64,000 nucleotides of DNA from Bradyrhizobium elkanii USDA 76. Lineage in GTDB: Bacteria > Pseudomonadota > Alphaproteobacteria > Rhizobiales > Xanthobacteraceae. The stretch is from assembly GCF_023278185.1 (NCBI RefSeq), contig NZ_CP066356.1, forward strand, positions 2,472,001 through 2,536,000, in the 5' to 3' direction. Positions 27,043-35,429 of this stretch are shown in pieces; position 1 is the stretch's first letter, and each line of letters begins with the position of its first letter. The notes under the pieces were generated by a model. That model was given only the letters and a program-made list of their open reading frames with translations. It was not told where the DNA came from and made no database searches. The position numbers and the translations under genes were made by a program.

Positions 27043-27942
27043 TCAGCCGGCGGCGTGCGTTGTGAACCAGTCCATGATCAGACCTGTGACCTCGGCCTCA
27101 CGCTCGAGATGCGGGAAGTGCCCGACATCGGGCAGGACGATGCGCCGATGTGGCCCCTTGAAGAGCGGCTCTTCCTTGATCGAATACCGCGCCGTCGGAT
27201 CGTTGCCGCCATAGATCGTCATTGTCGGTGTGTGCATGTCGTTGATCGGCAGCCGGCCCGCAACGCCCGCATCGATCAGGCCATTGTAGTACTTCAGCGC
27301 CGCCTTCATGGTGCCGGGAGAGCTGAGCGTCTGCTTGACCGAGCGGAGATGCTCGTCGTTCTGCAGGGTTGGCGACCACAACTTCCAAAGGTAGTCGACG
27401 AAGGGAAGCCCCTCGATGTTGACCGCCGAGTGAGCGCCAGGCACCGTGAAGAAATAGACATGGAAGACCGATCGAACGGCATCGGGATCGCTCCTGAGGC
27501 TCGGGATCGTGATCGGGTGTGCGGTGTTCATCACCACCGCGGCCTTGATCGCCGAAGGTGCCGTGGCCAGCGCCTGGAAGGTCGAGGTGCCGCCCCAATC
27601 CATACCGACGACGCAGGCCCGTCCGTCGTCGCTCAGCGCCGCGATCAGCGCTTCGAGATCCTGGCCCAGCGCGATCGGATCGAAGATGCCGTCGGCCGGA
27701 ATCTCGGTCGGCGCATAGCCGCGCAGGAACGGCGCGACCGCGCGATATCCGGCATCTGCGAACACCTGCAGCTGCTTTCGGTACGACCAGGCGTTGTCGG
27801 GAAAGCCGTGCATGAACATGACAAGCGGCCCGCTGCCCTGTTCGAGATAGGCAAACCGCACGCCGTTGGCCTGCACGTATTTCAGGGCGGGTTCGCTGCC
27901 GGATGCGTCAGGCGTTGCCAGTGCGGCGCTTCGGATCGTCAT
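27043..27942 (-). CDS. Alpha/beta hydrolase (epoxide hydrolase/dehalogenase-like)
   Basis: A 299-residue alpha/beta hydrolase with the oxyanion segment VMFMHGFPDNAWSYRKQL, an Asp nucleophile in VVGMDWGGTSTF and the catalytic His in VLPDVGHFPHLE. An Asp nucleophile, not Ser, points to an epoxide hydrolase, haloalkane dehalogenase or related enzyme. The start at 27942 (MTIRSAALATPDASG) is used because the longer frame runs through the operator. It is divergent from the MarR gene and almost certainly under its control. Substrate unknown. Confidence 0.88.
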   Translation of the reverse strand: MTIRSAALATPDASGSEPALKYVQANGVRFAYLEQGSGPLVMFMHGFPDNAWSYRKQLQVFADAGYRAVAPFLRGYAPTEIPADGIFDPIALGQDLEALIAALSDDGRACVVGMDWGGTSTFQALATAPSAIKAAVVMNTAHPITIPSLRSDPDAVRSVFHVYFFTVPGAHSAVNIEGLPFVDYLWKLWSPTLQNDEHLRSVKQTLSSPGTMKAALKYYNGLIDAGVAGRLPINDMHTPTMTIYGGNDPTARYSIKEEPLFKGPHRRIVLPDVGHFPHLEREAEVTGLIMDWFTTHAAG

Positions 27943-27983
27943 CGCTGCTCTCCATTTTTTGTCGTCGTTGCTCTCCCGGTTAA

Positions 27984-28004
27984 ATATGTGCGCAGCGCAC
28001 ATAT
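27984..28004. promoter_or_regulatory. MarR operator-like palindrome 1
   Basis: ATATGTGCGC and GCGCACATAT are exact inverted arms around one A. It lies 42 bp upstream of the hydrolase start. Its core TGTGCGC-A-GCGCACA is repeated exactly at 28022-28036, 35 bp away centre to centre. Confidence 0.78.
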
Positions 28005-28021
28005 CTGGTCAAGTTGTTTTT

Positions 28022-28036
28022 TGTGCGCAGCGCACA
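28022..28036. promoter_or_regulatory. MarR operator-like palindrome 2
   Basis: TGTGCGC-A-GCGCACA is exact, identical to the core of palindrome 1 and 14 bp before the marR start codon. Binding here would block MarR's own ribosome-proximal promoter region, which suggests autoregulation. Confidence 0.78.
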
Positions 28037-28049
28037 TATTATTCGGCGC

Positions 28050-28559
28050 ATGGAAAACGGAATCGCCAATCTGCTGGGCGCGCTGTCGCTCGCTGTCATG
28101 GATCGGATCGAGCAAGGCGCGCGCGAGGTGGTCGGCCGCGGCGGCGAAACGCCCGCGGCGCTGATCGTCATCGGCTATGGCCAGGGCATGACCAACGACA
28201 AGCTGAGGCGAATCCTCGGCCTATCGCATTCCGGAACGGTTCGGCTGGTGGATCGGCTGGTTTCGGATCGGCTTGTCGAACGCCGGGCGGGCAAGGACGG
28301 CCGCGAGGTCGCCCTGCACCTGACGGCGTCAGGCGCCGCGTCCCGGAACGAATTGTTGGCGTCGCGGATTTCCGCCGTGACGTCGCTGCTCGACGTGCTG
28401 TCGGCCGCCGAGAGGAAGCAGCTTGCGACGCTGATCCACGAATTGCTGGCAAGGCAGGACACCTCCGAGATGGATCGTTTCACGATCTGCCGGATGTGCG
28501 ACGACCGGGTCTGCACCAACTGCCCGTTGCCGACCAGCAAGGGCCAGCACGCGCGCTAG
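28050..28559 (+). CDS. MarR family regulator with a C-terminal double-CxxC motif
   Basis: A 169-residue MarR-like winged helix: LRRILGLSHSGTVRLVDRL forms the recognition helix and DRLVERRAGKDGREVALHLT (in parts) the wing. The tail has C147xxC150 and C155xxC158 separated by four residues (CRMCDDRVCTNC), a set able to bind zinc or iron-sulfur or to form disulfides. The ATG at 28050 fits the family N-terminus. It is divergent from the alpha/beta hydrolase with two identical palindromes between. A redox or metal-tuned repressor is a reasonable inference. Confidence 0.88.
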   Translation: MENGIANLLGALSLAVMDRIEQGAREVVGRGGETPAALIVIGYGQGMTNDKLRRILGLSHSGTVRLVDRLVSDRLVERRAGKDGREVALHLTASGAASRNELLASRISAVTSLLDVLSAAERKQLATLIHELLARQDTSEMDRFTICRMCDDRVCTNCPLPTSKGQHAR

Positions 28560-28585
28560 CGTTTTGCCGTGTTGGCTCAGCTCTC

Positions 28586-28675
28586 CGTCATGGCCGGGCT
28601 CGTCCCGGCCATCCACGTCTTTATTGCGTGGCCGAAGCAAAGACGTGGATGCCCGGCACGAGGCCGGGCATGACG
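28586..28675. repeat. Palindromic repeat, family D, free copy
   Basis: CGTCATGGCCGGGCTCGTCC ... ATCCACGTCTTTATT and AAGACGTGGATGCCCGGCAC ... GGCCGGGCATGACG form a long hairpin. The same palindrome is the interior of the two MITE-like elements, but here it lacks the CAGGG(C)...CATATG ends. It fills the gap between the convergent marR and methyltransferase genes. Confidence 0.82.
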
Positions 28676-28732
28676 AGCTAGCCAAAAGTGCCTTATCTTG
28701 TTGGCCGCGCTCTATAGGCCGGGCCTTGGCTC

Positions 28733-30574
28733 TCAGCGCGCGCTCTTGCCCACCATGAACACGTACATGTCCCAGAACGTCTCTGGATGATCGAGCTCGA
28801 AGCGGTGCCACTGATCCAGATCGGTCTCGTCCGCCGTGCCCGGAAACTGTTTGCGGAATCGGTCGAGCACCGCCGGATCGTCAAACGGCTCGAAGCCCCC
28901 AAACGTCAGGCCGTGTTCGCTGAGGAATGCCGCAATCTCCGGAATCGTCAGCCGGTGTTCCATGACGTTGAACAGCAGATCGCGGCAGCCGCTCATGCTG
29001 TAGAAATCCTTGGCGCCGATCAGCGGTTTCCATTTGTCGGCTTCGCGTAAGATGTCCTGCCGGCAACGCCTGATGTCCTCAGTGGTGGCGCGATAATTGC
29101 GCGCCGCGATGCGATCGCGGGCCTCGACGATGACGCGGCGCGCCAGATGGCTGTAGAGCCCGATGCGCATCGTGCCGCCCGGCCGCAGCAGCGAGACCAG
29201 CACGCGCCAGCCGGCCAGGGGTTCGGCAAGATGATGCAGCACGCCGACCGACTCGATGCTGTCGAAGGTCCTCCCGATCGAGCCCAATTCCAGGATGTCC
29301 GCCTGCGCATAGTCGATGTTGCGCAAGCCGAGCTCCCGGGTCTTGCGGCGCGCATAGGCGAGGCTGGTCATGCTGATGTCGACGGCGAGCAAGCGGGCAT
29401 TGGGATAGACCTGCGCGATCTGGATCGCGTGCGAGCCGGTGCCGCAGCCGGCGATCAGGATATCCCGCTCGGCTTGCTGGTCCGCGGTCGCGACGGTTCG
29501 TCCCCGCGCCCGATCGGCCGCGAAGGCCGTCAATGGGTTGACGGTCCAGCGCGGATAGGGATTTTCCTCGTATTGGCGCATCACGTCGACCGACACGCTG
29601 TTCTTGATCGGTGTGAGCCCTGCAATAGCGCTGCGCTCCTCCATCTCCACGCGCGGCTCGCGAAGCTGCACCCGCAACAGGCCAGCGACCGTCGCGGGCC
29701 AATCCCGGCGCAGCAGCGCGTCCGCCGCGGGCAGGGCATGAAGCGGGAAATAGGCGGCCACCACGGCCAGCGTGAGCGGCGAGATCGCGGCGCCTGATGT
29801 CAGGTCCTGCAGCAACCGGTCGCGCAGCGCGCCGGCACCTTCGCTTTCCGCCGCGGTCTGCGCATAGACATATTCGTTGATGAAACATTGCCGTGCGAGC
29901 GCGCAGGCAAAGGCTACGATCTCGTCGTCGACTTCATCCTGACCCTGCTCGCCCGCGAGCTGCAGCAGCTCGGCCCGCGCATATCCGAGCAGCACCTCGA
30001 GCTGCATGCTTGCCAGCGTCGTCGCTTCCATCGCCGAGCGCAGGAACAGGTCGTTCGCGAGCGGAGCGACGCCCTCGCTGCCGAACAATTCGGAGCTTGT
30101 CACCGGCAGCGGCCACTTGCTTGCAATCCGCCCTGCATAGCTGGTGACGACAGGACTTTGCAGGATGAAGCCGACCGCCTTCGCATCCATGCCGAGCGCC
30201 AGCGCCTTGCTGAAATGCGCGGCCGCCTTGGCGCGATTGCCCAGCGCCTGGTACGAATTGCCGGCATTGTAGTGGCAGGCGGCGTTGACGTCGTCCGCAG
30301 CAATCGCTTTCGTGAACATCTTCGCAGCAGCCCGGTGATCGCCGGATGCCTGCGCCATCAGGCCGAGGAGATTCAGGCCCTGCACATGGCCAGGTTCGCG
30401 CGCGAGAATCTGCCGGCAGATCTGCTGCGCCTCGTTGAAGCGGCGCATCCCGTAGAAGCGGCTGGCCTCCACGGCGAGATCAGCAATGCTGACGCCTGCA
30501 GAGGCGAAGGCTGGTGCGTTCTTGGCGGACTCGTCCCGTCGCTTACCAGCCGCCCGCCGCTCTTTTCGGTTCAT
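28733..30574 (-). CDS. TPR-repeat protein fused to a class I SAM methyltransferase
   Basis: A 613-residue protein. The basic start MNRKERRAAGKR is followed by tetratricopeptide-like repeats at about 35-130 (HVQGLNLLGLMAQASGDHRA, CHYNAGNSYQALGNRAKAAA). After a helical linker region, a Rossmann methyltransferase domain starts near residue 370: ILIAGCGTGSHAIQIA is the SAM loop, LLAVDISMTSLAYAR motif II and VGVLHHLAEPLAG a later motif. Similar proteins occur near polysaccharide or flagellar modification genes, but nothing nearby supports either. The substrate is probably a protein or glycan held by the TPR part, by inference. Confidence 0.87.
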   Translation of the reverse strand: MNRKERRAAGKRRDESAKNAPAFASAGVSIADLAVEASRFYGMRRFNEAQQICRQILAREPGHVQGLNLLGLMAQASGDHRAAAKMFTKAIAADDVNAACHYNAGNSYQALGNRAKAAAHFSKALALGMDAKAVGFILQSPVVTSYAGRIASKWPLPVTSSELFGSEGVAPLANDLFLRSAMEATTLASMQLEVLLGYARAELLQLAGEQGQDEVDDEIVAFACALARQCFINEYVYAQTAAESEGAGALRDRLLQDLTSGAAISPLTLAVVAAYFPLHALPAADALLRRDWPATVAGLLRVQLREPRVEMEERSAIAGLTPIKNSVSVDVMRQYEENPYPRWTVNPLTAFAADRARGRTVATADQQAERDILIAGCGTGSHAIQIAQVYPNARLLAVDISMTSLAYARRKTRELGLRNIDYAQADILELGSIGRTFDSIESVGVLHHLAEPLAGWRVLVSLLRPGGTMRIGLYSHLARRVIVEARDRIAARNYRATTEDIRRCRQDILREADKWKPLIGAKDFYSMSGCRDLLFNVMEHRLTIPEIAAFLSEHGLTFGGFEPFDDPAVLDRFRKQFPGTADETDLDQWHRFELDHPETFWDMYVFMVGKSAR

Positions 30575-30676
30575 GTTCCGTCAACTGGCCCAAACTGCAA
30601 GACGCGGTGCATCGACCCCCTACGCCCGGCAAAGACATAGGGCCGATCGCGCTTGTGGCCAAGGACAATCTAGGCT

Positions 30677-31951
30677 TCAGCCCGGGATCCGCACCGGCAG
30701 GTTCTCGATGCCGCGGACGAAGCTGGAATAGACCCGCTTCGGCTCGCCGACCACCTCGATGCGGTCGAAGCGCTTCAGCATCTCTTCCCAAACGATCCGA
30801 AGCTGCAGCTCGGCGAGCCGCATGCCGACGCAGCGGTGGATGCCGAAGCCGAACGACAGGTGGATGCGCGGCCGGGGGCGGTCGATGATGAACTCGTTCG
30901 GGCGGTCGATCACCTCGTCGTCGCGGTTGCCGGAAACGTACCACATCACGACGCGGTCGCCCTTCCTGATCGTCTTGCCGCCGATCTCGGTGTCCTGAAG
31001 CGCGGTGCGCCGCATATGCGCCAGCGGCGTCTGCCAGCGGATCACCTCCGGCACCATGGTGTCGATCAGCGTCGGATTGTCCTTCAGCTTCCTGAACTGA
31101 TCGGGGTGCTCGTGCAGCGCCAGCACCGAGCCGCTCATGGTGTTGCGCGTGGTGTCGTTGCCGCCGACGATCAGCAGGATGATGTTGCCCATCAGATTGT
31201 CGGGGTCCATGTGCCGGGTGGCGTCGCTATGCGCCATCATCGACAGCAAGTCGTTGCGCGGCGCCGAGTTGACGCGCTCGTTCCAGAGCTTGGAGAAATA
31301 GGCGTAGCACTCGTCCATCTCCTGCCGGCGCTGCTCCGGCGAGTCGACGATGCCGCTCTTCGGCAGCGCGGTGGAGACGTCGGACCAGCGCGTCAGCTTG
31401 CGCCGCTCCTCCCAGGGAAAGTCGAACAGCGTCGCCAGCATCTGGGTGGTCAATTCGATCGAGACGCGCTCGACGAAATTGAAGGTCTCGTTGCGCGGCA
31501 GATTGTCGAGCACGCCGGCCGAACGCTGCCGGATCAGCTTTGCCAGCTCGTCGAGATGCGTGGGCGTGAACATCGGCGACACGGTCTTGCGCTGATGGGC
31601 GTGCCTCGGCTGGTCCATCGCAATGAAGCTCGGATAGTCGTAGCCGGGCGGCACGTCGCGGATCGAGATGCCGCCGAGCGTGGAGTCCGAGGAAAAGATG
31701 CCGTGGCTGGTGTCGACATGCATGATGTCGTTGTACTTCACGACAGACCAATAGGGTTCGATCGGCGCATTGGTGCAGTAGTGCACCGGCTCTTCCTTGC
31801 GCAGCCGCTCGAACCACGGCCACAGCGTGTCGTTCTGGAACAGTTTTGGCGCGCCAGGATGAAAATCCCTAAGCGGTGTCGAATACGCTTCCTCGCGGGC
31901 CTGGCGCAGCAGCTCGGCCCGGTCGGCACGGATGGCGGTCTGGACGTTCAT
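30677..31951 (-). CDS. Cytochrome P450, CYP153-like (copy 1)
   Basis: A 424-residue soluble bacterial P450. The oxygen-binding helix reads LLIVGGNDTTRNTMSG, the ExxR is in VPEVIRWQTPLAHMRR, and the heme loop is FGFGIHRCVGMRLAE with the Cys ligand. The GGNDTTRN form is characteristic of the CYP153 group, which hydroxylates terminal carbons of medium-chain alkanes and related compounds. The start at 31951 (MNVQTAIRADRAEL) is chosen because the upstream frame is repeat DNA. No ferredoxin or ferredoxin reductase gene is adjacent. It is a paralogue of the next gene. Confidence 0.9.
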   Translation of the reverse strand: MNVQTAIRADRAELLRQAREEAYSTPLRDFHPGAPKLFQNDTLWPWFERLRKEEPVHYCTNAPIEPYWSVVKYNDIMHVDTSHGIFSSDSTLGGISIRDVPPGYDYPSFIAMDQPRHAHQRKTVSPMFTPTHLDELAKLIRQRSAGVLDNLPRNETFNFVERVSIELTTQMLATLFDFPWEERRKLTRWSDVSTALPKSGIVDSPEQRRQEMDECYAYFSKLWNERVNSAPRNDLLSMMAHSDATRHMDPDNLMGNIILLIVGGNDTTRNTMSGSVLALHEHPDQFRKLKDNPTLIDTMVPEVIRWQTPLAHMRRTALQDTEIGGKTIRKGDRVVMWYVSGNRDDEVIDRPNEFIIDRPRPRIHLSFGFGIHRCVGMRLAELQLRIVWEEMLKRFDRIEVVGEPKRVYSSFVRGIENLPVRIPG

Positions 31952-31983
31952 CTCAGCTAGCTCCAGTGAATGTTCTGACTTCC

Positions 31984-32113
31984 ACCTCTCCCGCTTGCGG
32001 GGGAGGTCGCATCGCATCGAAGATGCGATGCGGGTGGGGGCTTTCTCCACACGAAGAGTGTCACTTGCGGCGACACCCCCACCCCAACCCTCCCCCGCAA
32101 GCGGGAGAGGGGG
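31984..32113. repeat. Short palindromic repeat related to family C, between the two P450 genes
   Basis: The ends CCTCTCCCGCTTGCGGGGG and CCTCCCCCGCAAGCGGGAG are inverted. The centre has GGGGGCTTTCTCCACACGAA. It is like the copy at 18111-18230 and lies in the 177-bp gap between the tandem P450 genes. Confidence 0.82.
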
Positions 32114-32128
32114 TAAACCTTCCATGCG

Positions 32129-33400
32129 TCAGGCGGCGATGCGCACTGGAAGCGTCTCGTAGCCCTTGATGAAGCTGGAATACACCCGCTGCGGCTCGTC
32201 CACCACCTCGATGGTGTCGAAGCGCTGGAGGATCTCCTCCCAGATGATCTTGAGCTGCAGCTCGGCAAGCCGCAGGCCGACGCAGCGGTGGATGCCGAAG
32301 CCGAACGAGATATGGGTGCGCGGCCGGGCGCGGTCGATCAGGAACTCGTAGGGCTTCTCGATCGCTTCCTCGTCGCGGTTGCCCGAGACGTACCACATCA
32401 CCACCTTGTCGCCCTTCTTGATCTGGCGGCCGCGGAACTCGTAGTCGGCGAGCGCGGTGCGCCGCATATGGGCGAGCGGCGTCTGCCAGCGGATCACCTC
32501 GGGCACGAAGCTGTCGATCAGCGCCGGGTTCTCCCGCAGCTTGCGGTACTGCTCCGGATGCTTGCTCAGCGCATAGATGCTGCCGGACAGCGTGTTGCGC
32601 GTGGTGTCGTTGCCACCGACGATCAGCAGGATCAGATTGCCGAGGAAGTTCTTCGGGTCCATGTTCCGCGTGGCATCGCTGTGCGCCATCATCGAGAGCA
32701 GATCGCTCTTCGGCGGCTGGTTCGCGCGCTCCTTCCACAGCCGTGCGAAATAGCCCGCGCATTCCATCAGCTCGGCCTGCCGCTCGTCCTCGGTGGCGAC
32801 GAGGCCGCCGGCGCCGGGCAGGGTGGTCGCGACGTCGGACCAGCGCGTCAGCTTGCGGCGGTCTTCCCAGGGGAAGTCGAACAGCACCGCGAGCATCTGG
32901 GTCGTCAGCTCGATCGAGACCTTGTCGACCCAGTCGAACACCTCGCCGCGCGGCAGATTGTCGAGGCACTCGGTCGAGCGCTTGCGGATGTTGGTGGCGA
33001 GCTCGTCGAGGTGCGTCGGCGTGAACATCGGCGCCACGGTCTTGCGCTGCGCGGAATGGCGCGGCTGGTCCATCGCGATGAAGCTTTCGCGGCGCAGATC
33101 CGGCGGCACGTCGCGGATGGTGATGCCGCCGAGCGAGGCGGCCGAGGAGAACACCGAGTGGTTGGTCTCGATGTCCATGATGTCGTTGTAGCGGGTGATC
33201 GACCAGTACGGACCGAACATCGAGTCCTTGCAGTAGTGCACCGGATCCTCGCGACGCAGCCGGTCGAAATACGGCCAGAAGGTATCGGTCTTGAACAGCT
33301 CGGGATTGCCGGGATCGTAGTCCGAAAGCGCAAGCGAATTGGCGCGTTCGCGTGCGGCGTCCAGATTCGTGTTGTCGACGAGATCGATGGTCCCGTGCAT
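32129..33400 (-). CDS. Cytochrome P450, CYP153-like (copy 2)
   Basis: A 423-residue P450 with the same signatures as its neighbour: LLIVGGNDTTRNTLSG, VPEVIRWQTPLAHMRR and FGFGIHRCVGLRLAE. Both share blocks such as SFIAMDQPRH, FTPTHLDELA and SIELTTQMLA with substitutions between, so they arose by an old tandem duplication, not a recent one. The start MHGTIDLVDNTNLDAA at 33400 follows GAGGAGCCGCTC. Redox partners must come from elsewhere in the genome. It is probably transcribed first, ahead of copy 1. Confidence 0.9.
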   Translation of the reverse strand: MHGTIDLVDNTNLDAARERANSLALSDYDPGNPELFKTDTFWPYFDRLRREDPVHYCKDSMFGPYWSITRYNDIMDIETNHSVFSSAASLGGITIRDVPPDLRRESFIAMDQPRHSAQRKTVAPMFTPTHLDELATNIRKRSTECLDNLPRGEVFDWVDKVSIELTTQMLAVLFDFPWEDRRKLTRWSDVATTLPGAGGLVATEDERQAELMECAGYFARLWKERANQPPKSDLLSMMAHSDATRNMDPKNFLGNLILLIVGGNDTTRNTLSGSIYALSKHPEQYRKLRENPALIDSFVPEVIRWQTPLAHMRRTALADYEFRGRQIKKGDKVVMWYVSGNRDEEAIEKPYEFLIDRARPRTHISFGFGIHRCVGLRLAELQLKIIWEEILQRFDTIEVVDEPQRVYSSFIKGYETLPVRIAA

Positions 33401-33643
33401 GAGCGGCTCCTCAACCGTTTGAGCTGCCGGGGCATGGCCGGCGCGGCATGTTTTACCGAATTACATTCCCATTCGGCGATTTGCGCAAGGGCTCTCGACG
33501 CGCATTTGGCCGCATTGATGTCAGGCCAAAGCGGCCGAATCCGGGCCTTTCCGGTGGCGAAGGGGCTGCGGCCGCGACTACGCCTCGTTTGAAACGGCGT
33601 TTGATTTGGTCGGGCGGCGGCGTGCGAACGGTGCTGGCGCGGT

Positions 33644-34018
33644 CTATTGACTGCCGGTTTTCTCGCCGGCCGGTTTTTCGCAGGGATAGGTGTCCTGCAT
33701 GCCCCACAGCAGCAGGAGAGCGATCACCGTCTCACCTTTCGCCGACCGCTTGTCGGCCGACTTCAGCATGATCTCTTCGGTCTGCTCGCTGCTCAGTGCA
33801 AGGTCGTCGGGCATGCAGAACAACAATTGGCCGCCATGCCGTTTCAGCCAGGCATTGGAAGCCATCAGGCCGCCCCTGACGCCGTCGAGGTACATATGAT
33901 TGAAGACGCGGAAGTTCTCATTCTTTGGATTGCGATAGGAATCCAGCCGCACGTCGACGGCAGCAGCCGGAGCGGCCGTGAGAGCCAGAAGACATGCCGA
34001 CAGGATCCATCTGTTCAT
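33644..34018 (-). CDS. Small exported protein, Rap1a/Tai-like
   Basis: A 124-residue protein with a signal peptide (MNRWILSACLLALTAAPAAA). The mature part has YLDGVRGGLMASN, FCMPDDLALSSEQ and a late ALLLLWGMQDTYPC; this two-Cys pattern is like the Rap1a/Tai family, some of which are immunity proteins against type VI secretion amidases. No T6SS or effector gene is near, so immunity is not supported and a general periplasmic role is just as likely. The 243-bp gap from here to the P450 gene holds nothing I recognise. Confidence 0.7.
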   Translation of the reverse strand: MNRWILSACLLALTAAPAAAVDVRLDSYRNPKNENFRVFNHMYLDGVRGGLMASNAWLKRHGGQLLFCMPDDLALSSEQTEEIMLKSADKRSAKGETVIALLLLWGMQDTYPCEKPAGEKTGSQ

Positions 34019-34276
34019 CGCTGCGGTTTCCTCGCTTTGCGGTGGCGTCTTCGCCTTGATCGCCTGATCGTTAAGTATGTCATTGCCGCCCCGGGGTTCG
34101 ACGCCGGCGGTCGATCGAGGCCTGCGCGGTTTCCGGCAATCCCGTTAAGGCAAAGCCAACCGCACCCCGCCAAAAATCGCCCCGCGATCTCGACCTTGTG
34201 TGAAACCTGGATCACACTCGCGACGACAAATCTGTGCTTTTGATACCCAGAGATTGTCCCGTCCAGGAGCTATCCC

Positions 34277-35425
34277 GTGAACGACATGAGCTGGACCCCG
34301 CTGGGGCCGCCGCAGCCGGCCCCGCCGCCGATGCCGGTGGCGTTCTCAGGGAACCGGAAGGAGTTCTTTCGCCTCGTCGCGCGCGGCGCCGGGCTCGAGC
34401 TGGTCACGGTCGGCTTCTACCGGTTCTGGCTCACCACCGACATCCGCCGTCATCTTTGGTCGAACAGCCAGATCGATGGCGACGCGCCGGAATATACCGG
34501 CCGCGGCAAGGAGCTCCTGATCGGCTTCCTGGTCGCGCTCGCGATCCTGGTGCCGATCTATCTCGGCTATTTCCTGATCGGCATCGAGGCGGAGCATCTT
34601 AAGGCATTCGCCTCGCTGCCGCTGGTCGCCTTCTTCTATTTGTTCGGCCAGTTCGCGATCTATCGGGCGCGGCGTTACCGGCTGACCCGCACGGTGTGGC
34701 GCGGCGTCCGCTTCTGGATGAGCGGCTCGGGCTGGGTCTATGCGCTCAAGGCCTCGCTCTGGGGCGTGCTGGTCGTGATCACGCTCGGCCTCGCGCTGCC
34801 GTGGCGCGAGGCGGCGCTCGAACGCTACAAGATGCGGCACTCCTATTACGGCGACCTGCAAGGCTCGTTCGAGGGCCGCGGCTGGGAGTTCTTTAAGCGG
34901 GGCTGGTGGCTCTGGGTCCTGATGCCGTTCGCGCTCTACAGCACGATCTTCGCCCCGTTCGCCTATGCCGCGTTCAAGGCGGTCGAGTGGCGCTGGTGGC
35001 TGTCGGGCATCCGCTTCGGCGAAGTGAGGCTGGAATCCACCCTCCGCCGCGGCGCGCTGATCGGCCTGTACTGGAAGGTGATCGGCTGGGTCGTGCTGCT
35101 CGGCCTGGTGTTCGCGGCCTATCTCGCGCTCTGCACCTTGCTGGTCGCCAGCATGGACGGCTCCTCGATCGCGGATTTCTTCAGGACCGAGGCGTTCGCC
35201 AAGAGCATTCCGCTGATCGTGCTGCTCGGCATCGGCTATCTCGCCTTCGCGCTGGCGCTGAACGTGGTGTTGCGCGTCTATCTGATGCGCGATCTCTGGG
35301 TCCGGGTGCTGTCCTCGACCATCGTGCACAACATCGGCGCGGCCGCCAACGTCACCGCGCGCGGCGAGCTCGCCAACGCGCTCGGCGAAGGCTTTGCCGA
35401 CGGCCTCGACGTCGGGGGTTTCTAG
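34277..35425 (+). CDS. DUF898 (YjgN-like) multi-pass membrane protein
   Basis: A 382-residue membrane protein. The DUF898 start FSGNRKEFFRLVARGAGLELV is followed by FYRFWLTTDIRRHLW and six or more membrane helices; a central YRARRYRLTRTVWRGVRFWM loop is typical. Function unknown in all members. The start is GTG at 34277, supported by CAGGAG at 34264-34269 and the family N-terminus. It is followed 4 bp later by the M48 peptidase gene, so they form an operon. The same pairing is widespread in alphaproteobacteria. Confidence 0.88.
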   Translation: MNDMSWTPLGPPQPAPPPMPVAFSGNRKEFFRLVARGAGLELVTVGFYRFWLTTDIRRHLWSNSQIDGDAPEYTGRGKELLIGFLVALAILVPIYLGYFLIGIEAEHLKAFASLPLVAFFYLFGQFAIYRARRYRLTRTVWRGVRFWMSGSGWVYALKASLWGVLVVITLGLALPWREAALERYKMRHSYYGDLQGSFEGRGWEFFKRGWWLWVLMPFALYSTIFAPFAYAAFKAVEWRWWLSGIRFGEVRLESTLRRGALIGLYWKVIGWVVLLGLVFAAYLALCTLLVASMDGSSIADFFRTEAFAKSIPLIVLLGIGYLAFALALNVVLRVYLMRDLWVRVLSSTIVHNIGAAANVTARGELANALGEGFADGLDVGGF

Positions 35426-35429
35426 CCAC

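Noticed and set aside
33644..34018. Immunity gene of a type VI secretion effector pair
   Set aside because: Only a loose Rap1a/Tai-like pattern; no effector or secretion gene is near.
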